Assembly (NCBI GenBank): GCA_052386745.1
Contig: JBQTJW010000015.1
Coordinates: 82,295-146,294, forward strand
DNA: 64,000 nucleotides
Source of the DNA: Panacagrimonas sp052386745
GTDB taxonomy: Bacteria; Pseudomonadota; Gammaproteobacteria; Nevskiales; Nevskiaceae
Direction of reading: 5' to 3'
In this document: piece by piece, positions 37,659 to 46,752 of the stretch
How positions within the stretch are numbered: position 1 is the first letter of the stretch
How the letters are laid out: the number at the start of each line of letters is the position of its first letter
Program-made: the position numbers and the translations under genes
The notes under the pieces: model-generated
The model's database searches: none
What the model was told of the DNA's origin: nothing
What the model saw: only the letters and a program-made list of their open reading frames with translations

Positions 37659-38966
37659 TCACAGCTCGCCAACGGCGCGCCGCAAGCGCATGCGTGCCAG
37701 CACGCTGTCGTAGCGTGCCGCGGCCTGGTTGGACTCGCTGCCTGCGCGCAGCGCTTCGGCGTCCAGCACGTCGGTATGACTGGACAGGCCGTGGGCATAG
37801 CGGTCGCGCGACAGGCGCAGGTTCTCCTCGGCCAGGGCCACGGCGGATTCGGTGACGTGCAGGCGCTGCGCGGTCTCGGCCACGTCGAGCCAGGCCTGGC
37901 GCACCTGGAGCTCCACCAAGGACGCCAGGTCCGCGCGCTGCGCGGACGCCGCCGCGGCCTGCTGCGCAAGCGCCGCGGCGCGATGCCCGGCGCTGCCGCC
38001 GTCGAACAGGCTCCAGCGCGCACCGAGCGTGGCCATCCACTGCTCCTCGTACACCTGGTAGCGGTTCTCCTGGTAGACGTAGCCGCCGGACAGCGCAATC
38101 TGCGGCAGGCGCTCGCCACGCGCCGCGCCCGCCTGGTTCTCCAGCGCGGCGGCCTGCCGGTCCAGCGCGCCCAGTTCGCTGCGCTGGCGCGCGGCACGCG
38201 CGGAGAGCACGTCCAGGGGCTGTACCAGCGGCAGATCGATGGACACTTCGTCCACGCTCACCGCGCCGTCCAGCGGCCGACCCAGCAGCCGGTTGTAGAC
38301 GGCTCGCGCCAGGTCCAGCGCGTTGTCCGCGCGCAGCGACTGCTGGCGCGCGTCGGCCAGCGCCACCTGCGCGGACAGCAGGTCGCTGCGCGACACCAGG
38401 CCCTTTTGCAGATAGTTCTCCACATCGCGCGCGTGCGCCTCCAGCGTCGCGCCGTGCTTGCCGGCCAGCGCGGCCAGCCGCGTGGCGCGCAGCACGCCCA
38501 CGTAGGCCTCCGCCACGCGCAGCCGCAGCTCCTGCACCGCGCCGAGCTGCGCAAGGCGCGCGGCATCGAGCGTGGCATCGGCCGCGGCAATGCCCTGGAC
38601 CACGCGGCCGCCGCTGTACAGCGGCAGCGTGGCCATGGCCTGCCAGGCGGTGCTGTAACGCTGGGACACCGGGATCTGCAGCGCCTGGCCGGCGAATTCG
38701 GTCTGGATCGTGGACGCGTCCGCCAGCGCCGTGCGTCCGGCCTCGACGGTGAGTTGCGGCCAGCGCCCGCCGCGTGCCGCGTCGGCGGCTTCGGCGGCAG
38801 CGGCGGCCTGCGCCTGCACGCTCCTCAGGCCCTGGTCGGCGGCCAGGGCCGTGTCCCAGGCCTGCGCCAGCGACTCGGCGCGCAGCGAGCCCGCGCACCA
38901 CAGCGCGCAGCCACCCAGCATCAGCCGCGGCAGCGGTCGAAGCGCGCACCAGGTCGCGCCCTTCAC
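37659..38966 (-). CDS. TolC-family outer membrane efflux protein
   Basis: Outer-membrane channel of a tripartite pump. The 435-residue protein has a signal peptide (LMLGGCALWCAGSLRA, cleavage before ESLAQAW) and two repeats of long helices ending in the typical patterns YVGVLRATRLAALA / VSRSDLLSAQVALADARQQ and AWLDVAETAQRLHVTESAVALAEENLRLSRDRYAHGLSS. The equatorial strands RYSTAWQAMATLPLY and WMATLGARWSLFDGG are visible. Its ATG overlaps the RND gene stop by four bases, so it is translated from the same message. Confidence 0.92.
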   Translation of the reverse strand: MKGATWCALRPLPRLMLGGCALWCAGSLRAESLAQAWDTALAADQGLRSVQAQAAAAAEAADAARGGRWPQLTVEAGRTALADASTIQTEFAGQALQIPVSQRYSTAWQAMATLPLYSGGRVVQGIAAADATLDAARLAQLGAVQELRLRVAEAYVGVLRATRLAALAGKHGATLEAHARDVENYLQKGLVSRSDLLSAQVALADARQQSLRADNALDLARAVYNRLLGRPLDGAVSVDEVSIDLPLVQPLDVLSARAARQRSELGALDRQAAALENQAGAARGERLPQIALSGGYVYQENRYQVYEEQWMATLGARWSLFDGGSAGHRAAALAQQAAAASAQRADLASLVELQVRQAWLDVAETAQRLHVTESAVALAEENLRLSRDRYAHGLSSHTDVLDAEALRAGSESNQAAARYDSVLARMRLRRAVGEL

Positions 38967-41900
38967 GGCGTCACCGGCATGGCGCGGGGCACCGCCGGCG
39001 CGCGCGACAGCTGCCGGTACAGCAGCAGCGGCACCACGACCACCGACAGCAGGGTGGAAGCCAGCGTGCCAAAGATCAGCGAGATGGCCAGGCCGCCGAA
39101 CACCGGGTCGGCCAGCATCACCGCGCTGCCGAGCATGATCGCCAGGCCGGTGAGCACGATCGGCCGCAGGCGTACCGAGCCGGCTTCAAGGACCGCGTCG
39201 CGGACCGAAAGGCCGCGGCCCTGGTAGTCGAGCACGAAATCGATGATGAGCAGCGAATTGCGCACCACGATGCCGGCCAGCGCGATCACGCCCACCATGG
39301 AGCTGCCGGTGAACGGCTGTCCCATCAGCCAGTGCCCGGGAAACACGCCGGCCAGGCCCAGCGGAATGGCGGACATGGCCACCACGGGCAGGCCGAAGGA
39401 CTGGTAGTAGGCCACCAGCATCAGGAAGATGAAGACGATGGCCAGTCCCAGCGCGATCAGCATGTCGCGATACATGTCCAGGGTCTGGCGCAACTCGCCT
39501 TCCCACAGCACCTGGGGACCGCCGAGCACGTCCGGCGCCACCGGCGTCAGGCGCAGGTTGGCGGTGCCGAGCCGCGTGCCGTCATCCAGGGTGCGGCCGT
39601 CCAGCCGTCGATCCAGGTCCAGCACGGCGTACACCGGCGCGGTGGAGCCCAGCTCGCCGCCGACATAGGTCACGCGCTCGCCGTCCTTGTGCAGGATGGG
39701 GCGGTCGGCCAGCGCCGGAACCACCCGCACCACCTCGGACAGCGGCACGGCGCGGCCCTGCGCGTTGCTCAGCGTGAGCTGCGACAGCAGCGCCGGATCC
39801 AGGCTCTCGCGGCGCGGCACCTGCACGCGGATCGGCACCGGGTTTTTTTCGCCGGGCAGGTGCGCGCGCCCCAGGGTTTCGCCATCCACCAGGCGCCGCA
39901 GCGCCGCCGCCACCGCCACCGTCGAAAGGCCCGACAGCGCCGCCTTCTCGCGGTCCAGCTGCAGGCGGAACTGGGGCTGGTCGGCGGGTTCGGAACGCGC
40001 CACGTCCACCATGTCCCAGGTCTGCTGGAACTCGGCCTTCACGATGTCCGAGAACGCGCGCAGCTGCCGCGGATCGTGGCCGTAGATTTCCGCCAGCACC
40101 GTGGCCCGCGTCGGCGGCCCTGGGGGGTCTTCCACCAGCTGCACCGTGGTGCCGGGGTAGCGCGCGACGATGCGCTGCACCGCCGGACGCAGCTCGCGCA
40201 CGAATTCGTAGGAGCCCTGGCTGCGCGTGTCCTTGTCGATGAGGTTGACGCGGATCTCGCCCACGTTCTCGCCGGCCCGGCCGCCGCTGCCGCGCAGCAG
40301 GCCGCTGAAGTCGATCACGCCGGGCTGACCGATCCAGCTCTGGTAATCCAGCACCAGCCGCTGCTCGCGCAGCAGCGCGCCGATCTCGCGCGCCAGCCGG
40401 TCGGTGGTTTCCACGGGCGTGCCGGACGGCAGGTCGAGCACGATGTTGAAGGTGTTCTTGTTGTCCTTGGGCATCATCGCGAGCTCCACGCCGAACCAGG
40501 CCTGCGGGCCAGCCAGCCCCGACGGGCGCAGGAACTGCCAGGCCGGCTGGAACATCGACAGCAGGATCACCAGGCAGCACAGCAGCAGCACTTTCCGCCG
40601 GCGCCCGCGCTGATCCACGCAGGGCACCATCACCCGGCGGTAGAAGCGGATCAGGCGGTCGGCGGCGGCGGGCTGCCCGGCGCCGCGGGCGGAATCGTGC
40701 ACCTTCAGCCAGCGGTGCGCGGCCCAGGGCACCACGGTGTAGGCCACCAGCTGCGAGGCCACCATGGCCACCGGCACGTTGATCGCAATGGGGTAGAAGT
40801 ACTGGCCCATCACCCCGCTGATGACCAGCAGCGAGCCGAACACCAGCACCACCGCGAACGTGGCCAGGTTGGTGGGGCTGCCGATCTCGGCCACGGCGCG
40901 CAGCGTGGTCAGGCGCCGGTCCGGCCCGCCGTGGTGGGTGTAGTGGCGATGGACGTTTTCGATCACCACGATGGCGTCATCCACCAGCAGGCCCAGTGAC
41001 AGGATCAGCGCGAACAGCGACACGCGATTGATGGTCAGGCCGGCGAGCCAGGCCACGCCCAGCGTCAGCGCCAGGATCAGCGGCACCGTCATGCCCACGA
41101 TCAGCGCCTCCTTCAATCCCAGGAACACCGCGGCGACCAGGAACACGGCCAGCACCGCGATGCCCAGGTGCGCGATCAGGTGGTTGACGGCGGCGTCGGC
41201 GCGTTGGCCGTCGTTGCGGGTCACGATCAGCTCGACCTCGGGCGGCACCAGCTGCTTGCGCAGGCGCTCGACGCGCTCCAGCACCTGTTCGGCCACCACC
41301 ACCGAGTTGGTGCCGCGCTGCTTGGCCACCGCCAGCGTCACCGCGGGGCGCTCTTGCAGCGTATCGCGGCCAAAGCGTGGATCACCCGGACCGAAGGCGA
41401 AACGGCTGAGCCGGGCGCGCTCCTCGGGCGCGCCGTCGGTGACCCGCGCCAGATCACCGAGCACCAGCGGGCGCCCCTCGTGGGTGCCGACGATCAGCGT
41501 CTTCAGCTCGTCCGCGGAGGTGATCTGCCCGTCGAGAAACACCGGCAGCACGCGGTTGTTGCGCACCACGCCGCCCAGCGGCAGGGACAGGTTGGCGGTG
41601 TCCAGCTGCGCGCGCATCAGGTCCAGCGGAATGCCGTAGGCCTGCAGGCGTTCGGGTTCGAATTCGATGCGGATCTCTCGATCGCGGCCGCCGCGCACCT
41701 CGGCTGCCGACACCGACGGCAGGGTCCGCACGCCTTCGAGCAGGCGGTCGGCCAGACGCTTGAGCGCGTCGTCGCCGTAGGTTTCGGAGGCCAGCGTGAC
41801 GGTGACGATGGGCACGTCGTCCACGTCGATGCTGCGGATGCGTGGCGCCCCGGCTTCCGGCGGCAGGTGGTCGCGCTGGCCGAGCACGCGATCGTAGAGC

Positions 41901-42244
41901 TTGACCAGCGACTTCTCCTTGTCCTCGCCGACCTCGAACTGCACGGACAGGACGCCCACGGAGTTGGTCGCCGCCGCGTAGGTTTTATCGACCCCGCTGA
42001 TCTGCTTGACGATGCCCTCGAGCGGGCGGATCACGAGTTCCTCCACCTCGGCCGCGGACGCGCCGGGCAGGGTCACCACGATCTCGGCGCCGGGCACGAT
42101 GATCTGCGGGTTTTCCTCGCGCGGGGTCAGCGCCAGCGCCAGCAGGCCGAACAGCACGCAACCGAGCATGAACAGCGCGGTGAGCCGCGAGGTGACGAAC
42201 TGGTCGGCCAGCCGTCCCGCAAAATTGTGGATGTTGCCGCTCAT
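38963..42244 (-). CDS. RND efflux pump inner-membrane transporter
   Basis: A 1093-residue proton-driven exporter with the RND layout: N-terminal helix, large periplasmic loop, helices 2-6, second loop, helices 8-12. TM4 has the proton-relay pair in SLGLLVDDAIVVIENVHRHY (about residue 415). It resembles the divergent HAE1 proteins that begin MSGNIHNFAGRLADQFVTSRLTALF, whose substrates are mostly undefined. It overlaps both the fusion-protein gene (four bases) and the TolC gene (four bases), so all three parts of the pump are coexpressed. Confidence 0.94.
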   Translation of the reverse strand: MSGNIHNFAGRLADQFVTSRLTALFMLGCVLFGLLALALTPREENPQIIVPGAEIVVTLPGASAAEVEELVIRPLEGIVKQISGVDKTYAAATNSVGVLSVQFEVGEDKEKSLVKLYDRVLGQRDHLPPEAGAPRIRSIDVDDVPIVTVTLASETYGDDALKRLADRLLEGVRTLPSVSAAEVRGGRDREIRIEFEPERLQAYGIPLDLMRAQLDTANLSLPLGGVVRNNRVLPVFLDGQITSADELKTLIVGTHEGRPLVLGDLARVTDGAPEERARLSRFAFGPGDPRFGRDTLQERPAVTLAVAKQRGTNSVVVAEQVLERVERLRKQLVPPEVELIVTRNDGQRADAAVNHLIAHLGIAVLAVFLVAAVFLGLKEALIVGMTVPLILALTLGVAWLAGLTINRVSLFALILSLGLLVDDAIVVIENVHRHYTHHGGPDRRLTTLRAVAEIGSPTNLATFAVVLVFGSLLVISGVMGQYFYPIAINVPVAMVASQLVAYTVVPWAAHRWLKVHDSARGAGQPAAADRLIRFYRRVMVPCVDQRGRRRKVLLLCCLVILLSMFQPAWQFLRPSGLAGPQAWFGVELAMMPKDNKNTFNIVLDLPSGTPVETTDRLAREIGALLREQRLVLDYQSWIGQPGVIDFSGLLRGSGGRAGENVGEIRVNLIDKDTRSQGSYEFVRELRPAVQRIVARYPGTTVQLVEDPPGPPTRATVLAEIYGHDPRQLRAFSDIVKAEFQQTWDMVDVARSEPADQPQFRLQLDREKAALSGLSTVAVAAALRRLVDGETLGRAHLPGEKNPVPIRVQVPRRESLDPALLSQLTLSNAQGRAVPLSEVVRVVPALADRPILHKDGERVTYVGGELGSTAPVYAVLDLDRRLDGRTLDDGTRLGTANLRLTPVAPDVLGGPQVLWEGELRQTLDMYRDMLIALGLAIVFIFLMLVAYYQSFGLPVVAMSAIPLGLAGVFPGHWLMGQPFTGSSMVGVIALAGIVVRNSLLIIDFVLDYQGRGLSVRDAVLEAGSVRLRPIVLTGLAIMLGSAVMLADPVFGGLAISLIFGTLASTLLSVVVVPLLLYRQLSRAPAVPRAMPVTP

Positions 42245-43578
42245 CGCGCGGCGTCGGCCGGGCCGGCGGCGGACTCGGCCGGCGGCGCACCGGCCGGCTG
42301 CACGCGGTCACCGTCGCGCAGGCTGGCCTCGGCCACGCCGACGTAACGTTCGCCAGCCTCCAGGCCGGCGTGGATCTGCACCCCTCCGGAATCTTCGCGG
42401 CCGGTGCGCAGCCAGCGGAACCGCGCCACGGAGTCGGCGCCCACCACGAACACACCCCACAGCCCGCCGCGCTCCAGCAGCGCGGCACGCCCGACCACCA
42501 GCGCCGGCACGTCGGCGCTGGAAAAACGCGCCCGCCCGAACATGCCGGGCCGCAGGTCCGGCCGCTCGGGCAGCGCGATCTTGACCAGCTGGCTGCGCGT
42601 AACCGGATCGGCCGAAGGCACGACGCGGGCGATGGTGCCGGGGAGCGGGGCTTCGAGACCGTCGATGGACACGCTCACCGGCGCACCCTCGTGCAGCGCC
42701 GCTGCGCGGTTCTGCGCGGCATGCGCCTCGAAAATCAGCGAGCCGGCAGATTCAACCGTCAGCAGCGGCACGCCGGGCGTGACCAGTTCGCCGACGCGCC
42801 GGTGGCGCGCCACCACCCAGCCGTCGATGGGGCTGCGGATATCGGCGTAGGGCCGCTGCGCGCGTGCGGCATCCAGCGCCACGCGGGCACCGTCGAACGC
42901 CGCCCGCGCGGCCTCGTATCGCAGCCGCGTCTTGCGCATCTCGTTGTCGGACGCGCTGCCGCGCTCGCGCAGGTCGTCGAAGGCCTCGGTGTCGGTGCGG
43001 GCGTCCTCCAGCGCGGCCTGCGCCGCGAGCAGCGCCGCCTCGTTCTGGCGCACGCCGGCTTCCACTTCCGGTGCGTCCAGCAGCACCAGCCGGGTGCCGC
43101 GTTTCACGCGGTCGCCTTCCTGCGCCGGCATCTCGCGGATGTGGCCGCTGAGACGCGAGGCCAGGTCGATGCGCTGCTCGGAAACCACGGCGCCGGTCAC
43201 CGCGTAGCCCTCCGCGCTGCCCGGCGCGGCGGTGGTCAGCGGCAGCGTCCAGGTCCGGAGGGGCGTGCCGGCCGCAGCAGGAGGCGGCTCGCGTCCGCAG
43301 GCGCCGAGCAGCGTGACCAGCGCGGCAACGACCAGGCCGCTGCGGACCTGGCGCAGCGATGGCGCGAAGTCCCGGGTCTTCTGCTTCGCGGGGCCACAAC
43401 CGTCGGCCTGCGGGTGGCGGATGCCGATCAGGTCCGTGTCGCCCCGGCGGCGGATTCCATCTTTGGGAAGGCGCATTTCGCCATCACCATTGCGCGCGAT
43501 CGGCGCGACAACGGCCTGTGAGAGCCTGCGGACGGCGTCGCGCAGCGTTGCCTGCTGCGAGATCAGCGAGAGAGACAT
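42241..43578 (-). CDS. RND membrane-fusion protein with acyl-CoA dehydrogenase-derived N-terminus
   Basis: From ATG 43578 the product has 445 residues. Residues 77-445 are a normal periplasmic adaptor: hydrophobic stretch and lipobox LVTLLGAC with Cys 94, lipoyl half-motifs (GHIREMPAQEGDRVKRGTRLVLLD and YADIRSPIDGWVVARH), coiled coil (ALLAAQAALEDARTDTEAF) and beta-barrel. Residues 1-76 instead match the neighbouring acyl-CoA dehydrogenase. No ATG, GTG or TTG lies in frame between that part and the lipobox, so the adaptor lacks an obvious start of its own. If translated as written, the signal anchor would sit about 77 residues inside; function of the pump is therefore uncertain. The frame is open upstream of 43578 but unlike any protein. 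Confidence 0.8.
   Translation of the reverse strand: MSLSLISQQATLRDAVRRLSQAVVAPIARNGDGEMRLPKDGIRRRGDTDLIGIRHPQADGCGPAKQKTRDFAPSLRQVRSGLVVAALVTLLGACGREPPPAAAGTPLRTWTLPLTTAAPGSAEGYAVTGAVVSEQRIDLASRLSGHIREMPAQEGDRVKRGTRLVLLDAPEVEAGVRQNEAALLAAQAALEDARTDTEAFDDLRERGSASDNEMRKTRLRYEAARAAFDGARVALDAARAQRPYADIRSPIDGWVVARHRRVGELVTPGVPLLTVESAGSLIFEAHAAQNRAAALHEGAPVSVSIDGLEAPLPGTIARVVPSADPVTRSQLVKIALPERPDLRPGMFGRARFSSADVPALVVGRAALLERGGLWGVFVVGADSVARFRWLRTGREDSGGVQIHAGLEAGERYVGVAEASLRDGDRVQPAGAPPAESAAGPADAAR
43351..43578 (-). pseudogene. Decayed partial copy of the acyl-CoA dehydrogenase gene
   Basis: Codons 1-60 align without gaps to the first 60 residues of the dehydrogenase at 36486-37622, with 34 identities by hand alignment (for example VAPIAR, LIGIR-P-ADG). 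Codons 62-76 match dehydrogenase residues 102-116 (QK-R-FAPSLR), so about 40 residues are deleted in between. Similarity is also plain at DNA level, for instance the 18 bases gcgcgcgatcggcgcgac shared by both. The reading frame stays open and runs into the membrane-fusion gene. Confidence 0.85.
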
Positions 43579-43604
43579 CAAAGTGCCCTGTTTGCACTGG
43601 TCAA

Positions 43605-43639
43605 GAATCGAAAGGCCGGGCGCCTTCCAGTGCCCGGCC
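43605..43639 (-). terminator. Terminator-like hairpin after the monooxygenase gene
   Basis: GGCCGGGC (43614-43621) pairs with GCCCGGCC (43632-43639) around a ten-base loop, followed on the minus strand by TTTCGATTCTT. It lies between the monooxygenase stop and the fusion-protein start, so the efflux operon probably needs its own promoter; I found no good one in the 27 bases left. Confidence 0.65.
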
Positions 43640-43661
43640 CGGATGCAGCGTGCCGTTGGTC

Positions 43662-45275
43662 TCAGGCGATCTCGAAGCCTTCGTAATCCTTGGCCTTCAC
43701 CGCGTCGCAGGCCGCCTTGTAGTTGTTGACGCCACCCGGGTACGGCAGCAGGCGGCGGCGCTTGCCCTTGACGTTGGCGCCGGTGTACCAGGAGTCGGTC
43801 TTGGCCACCAGGGTCATGGCGGCGACGGCCTCGTGGTGGGCGATCCAGGCTTCCTCGGCGGCCACGGTCGGCTCCACCGTCTGCTTGCCCTTGTTGCGCA
43901 CGAAGTCGATGCAGTCCTTGATCCAGTCCACCTGCTGCTGCAGGCAGGTGGGCACGTTGCAGAACGCGGCGGCCGGCGAATACGGCGCCATGGTCAGGAA
44001 CATGTTGGGATAACCGTGCACCTGCATGCCGATGGTGGTGCGCACGTCCTCGGCCCACTGCTCGCGCAGCGAGACGCCGTTGCGGCCGCGGATGTCGATC
44101 TGCGTGAGCGCGCCGGTGGAGCCGTCGAAACCGGTGGCGAACACCAGGATGTCCAGCTCGTATTCACCTTTGGAGGTCTTGATGCCCTTCCCGGTGATGC
44201 ACTCGATGGGCTCTTCGTTGACGTCCACCAGCTGCACGTTGTCGCGGTTGTAGGCCTCGTAGTAGTTCGTCTCCAGCGGCACGCGGCGCGAACCGAAGCC
44301 GTAGCCCTTGGGCACCAGCTTCTCGGCCACCTCGGGGTCCTTGACGCGCGCGCGGATGCGCTGGTTGACGAACTGCGAAAACTCGTCGGCGACCTTGGCG
44401 TCGAAGAACACTTCGCGGAAACCGGCGATCCAGAACGACAGCGAGCCGTCGGCCCACAGTTGCTCCATCACCTTCTGGCGCTCGGCGGGTGACAGGTCGT
44501 AGAACGAGCGCTCGTCGAAATCGTGGGCAAACCCGGCGAAGGTGCTGTGCACTTTCTCCTTCATGTCCGGGTACTGCGCGCGGAAGGCGGCGCGGTCGGC
44601 ATCGCCGTACTTGGGGTTGCGCATCGGGACGGTGAAGTTCGCCGTGCGCTGGAATACCGTGAGCTGCTTGACCTTTTCGGCAATGGTCTGGATCACCTGG
44701 ATGCCGGTGGCGCCGGTGCCGATCACGCCCACGCGCTTGCCGGCGAAATCGACGCCCTCCTTGGGCCAGTGCGCCGTGTGCAACGTCTTCCCCTTGAATT
44801 TCTCGTGGCCGGGGAACGGCGGCACCATCGGCGCCGACAGCCCGCCCGTGCTCATCAGCAGGAACTGCGCGCTCACGGTCTTGCCGTCGTCGGTCGTCAC
44901 CGTCCAGCGCCTGGCCGACTCGTCGTACACGGCGGAAGTGACGCGCGTGTTGAAGCGGATCAGGTCGCGCAGCCCGAACTTGTCGGCCACGCGGTTGAGG
45001 TAGCGCTCGGTTTCCGGCTGCGCGGGAAAGCGCTCGCTCCAGTCCCATTCGTTCAGCAACTCATCGGAGAACCAGTACTGGTACATCTCGGACTGCGAGT
45101 CGACGCGTGCGCCGGGATAGCGGTTCCAGTACCAGGTGCCGCCGACGCTGCTGCCGGCCTCGATGCCCTGCACCGTCAGGCCCTTCTCGCGCAGCCGGTA
45201 CAGACCGTACATGCCGGCAAAGCCGGCGCCGACAACGACCGCGTCAACCTGCTGCGGGGACTGGGTCTGCTTCAT
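43662..45275 (-). CDS. Type I Baeyer-Villiger monooxygenase
   Basis: An FAD/NADPH enzyme inserting oxygen next to a ketone to give an ester or lactone. The 537-residue protein has a FAD Rossmann motif VVGAGFAGMYGLYRLRE (from residue 14), GGTWYWNRYPGARVDSQS, the Baeyer-Villiger fingerprint FKGKTLHTAHWP at 160-171 (FxGxxxHxxxWP) and the NADPH Rossmann motif GVIGTGATGIQVI. This matches cyclohexanone monooxygenase relatives; steroid or terpenoid ketones are also possible substrates. It is a stand-alone unit ended by a hairpin. Confidence 0.93.
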   Translation of the reverse strand: MKQTQSPQQVDAVVVGAGFAGMYGLYRLREKGLTVQGIEAGSSVGGTWYWNRYPGARVDSQSEMYQYWFSDELLNEWDWSERFPAQPETERYLNRVADKFGLRDLIRFNTRVTSAVYDESARRWTVTTDDGKTVSAQFLLMSTGGLSAPMVPPFPGHEKFKGKTLHTAHWPKEGVDFAGKRVGVIGTGATGIQVIQTIAEKVKQLTVFQRTANFTVPMRNPKYGDADRAAFRAQYPDMKEKVHSTFAGFAHDFDERSFYDLSPAERQKVMEQLWADGSLSFWIAGFREVFFDAKVADEFSQFVNQRIRARVKDPEVAEKLVPKGYGFGSRRVPLETNYYEAYNRDNVQLVDVNEEPIECITGKGIKTSKGEYELDILVFATGFDGSTGALTQIDIRGRNGVSLREQWAEDVRTTIGMQVHGYPNMFLTMAPYSPAAAFCNVPTCLQQQVDWIKDCIDFVRNKGKQTVEPTVAAEEAWIAHHEAVAAMTLVAKTDSWYTGANVKGKRRRLLPYPGGVNNYKAACDAVKAKDYEGFEIA

Positions 45276-45404
45276 GGGGGTTCTCCTCCAGTTCTAATGA
45301 GATGGCGCTTCCAGTGGGATGGCCTGGCCGGCCTTCGGCGCCTGCCAGGCGCTTGCTCCCGGATTCTAGTTTCGTTCGCCGCGGATTGATCCTCGTGCCG
45401 ACCC

Positions 45405-46280
45405 TTACCCGTCGCCGGGCGGCTTCAGGAAGTCCGGCAGCGTGGTCTTGCCGAAGGGATCGAAGGCCGGCATGGCCTGATGTTCCGGCACGGCGTGGAT
45501 GTGCTTGGCCAGGCGCAGCCCGCCGTCCACCGGCAGCGCCACGCCGGTGATGTAGGCCGCGGCCTCGGACAGCAGGAAGCAGATGGCCGCCGACACCTCG
45601 GCCTCCGTGCCCATGCGCTGGTAGGGAATCTGGCTGCGGCGCAATTTCAGCCGCGCCTGGAAATCGGCCGGGTAGGTGCCCATGCCGCTGGTTGCAATCG
45701 ACCCCGGCGACACCGCGTTGACGCGCACGCCGCGGTGCACCCATTCCAGCGCCGCGGTCTGGGTGAGGTTGATCATGCCTGCGCGCGCCGCGCCGGTGTG
45801 GCCCATGCTCGGCATGCCGAACTCGACGCTGGCCACCACGTTGACGATGGCCCCGCCGTGCGCCTCCATCCACTGCTGGAAGACCTCGCGCATCATCGCG
45901 AAGCCGCCGTTGAGATTGTTGCGCACCACCGCGTCCCAGCCCTTGTCGGAGATGTCGCGCAGCGGGCTTGGGAACTGGCCGCCGGCGTTGTTCACCAGGC
46001 CGTCGATGCGGCCGTGCTCAGCGAGAATGGCGGCCACGCCATCGCGCACCGCGGAACCGTCGCGGATGTCGATCACGCGGACCGTCGATGCACAGCCGTC
46101 CTGCGCGATCTCCTCGCGCACCCGTTCCAGCTTCTCGATCCTGCGGCCCACCAGCACCGGCGTGGCACCCAGCGCCGCCACCTCGTGCGCCGTGCAGCGG
46201 CCGATGCCCGAGCCGGCGCCGGTGACGATCACCACGTGCCCGGCGAGCAGATCCGGCCGCAGGGCGCTGCGATAGCTCAT
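45405..46280 (-). CDS. SDR oxidoreductase, PECR-like
   Basis: A 291-residue short-chain dehydrogenase with cofactor motif TGAGSGIG (20-27), NNAG (97-100) and Ser 151. The usual active-site Tyr-x3-Lys is absent: the aligned segment is HTGAARAGM, with His 161 where Tyr is expected. Human peroxisomal trans-2-enoyl-CoA reductase has a very similar HSGAARAG segment and C-terminal pattern, so an enoyl-CoA or dienoyl-CoA reductase role is likely. The GlyArg-rich loop after strand 2 (VGRRIEKLERV) points to NADP(H). Confidence 0.83.
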   Translation of the reverse strand: MSYRSALRPDLLAGHVVIVTGAGSGIGRCTAHEVAALGATPVLVGRRIEKLERVREEIAQDGCASTVRVIDIRDGSAVRDGVAAILAEHGRIDGLVNNAGGQFPSPLRDISDKGWDAVVRNNLNGGFAMMREVFQQWMEAHGGAIVNVVASVEFGMPSMGHTGAARAGMINLTQTAALEWVHRGVRVNAVSPGSIATSGMGTYPADFQARLKLRRSQIPYQRMGTEAEVSAAICFLLSEAAAYITGVALPVDGGLRLAKHIHAVPEHQAMPAFDPFGKTTLPDFLKPPGDG

Positions 46281-46387
46281 GCGTCTTGCCTCCGCGCACC
46301 CTGCCCGCCCGCTGGCCGAGCCGGCCGTTGTCGCTTAGCGTCGACGCTCCACGTCGCTGTTCCGTCTCTCCTCACCTGCACGCCTCC

Positions 46388-46738
46388 ATGTCTCTTGCCT
46401 CGGTCCTGCACCTGGTCCTGCACGCTGCCGTTCCCGCGCTCGTTGCCGGGCTGTTCTTCCGCCCGCGCTGGCGGCGCGCCTGGCTGGTCATGCTGGCGAC
46501 GATGATCGTCGACCTCGACCACCTGCTCGCCAACCCCATCTACGACCCCAACCGCTGCAGCATCGGCTTCCACCCGCTGCACACAGTGCCGGCCATCGCG
46601 GTCTACACCGTGCTCGCGTTCATCCCCCGCACCCGCCTGGTCGGCCTGGGCCTGGTGCTGCACATGCTGCTGGACTTCTCCGACTGCGCCGTGCAGCGCG
46701 GTCTTGCCGATGCGCTGGCGCGGCTTGCCGGTGGCTGA
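46388..46738 (+). CDS. Small membrane protein, DUF6122-like
   Basis: A 116-residue protein with about three to four hydrophobic segments and conserved polar residues: VDLDHLLANPIYDPNRCSIG, FHPLHTVPAIAVY and LHMLLDFSDC. The Asp/His pattern in the membrane resembles the YdjM/DUF6122 group, proposed membrane-bound metal-dependent hydrolases. Function is unknown. ATG 46388 is chosen over an upstream in-frame start because the first helix begins there. It diverges from the SDR gene and is convergent with vapC. Confidence 0.7.
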   Translation: MSLASVLHLVLHAAVPALVAGLFFRPRWRRAWLVMLATMIVDLDHLLANPIYDPNRCSIGFHPLHTVPAIAVYTVLAFIPRTRLVGLGLVLHMLLDFSDCAVQRGLADALARLAGG

Positions 46739-46752
46739 TCCCTGCGTCGGCA

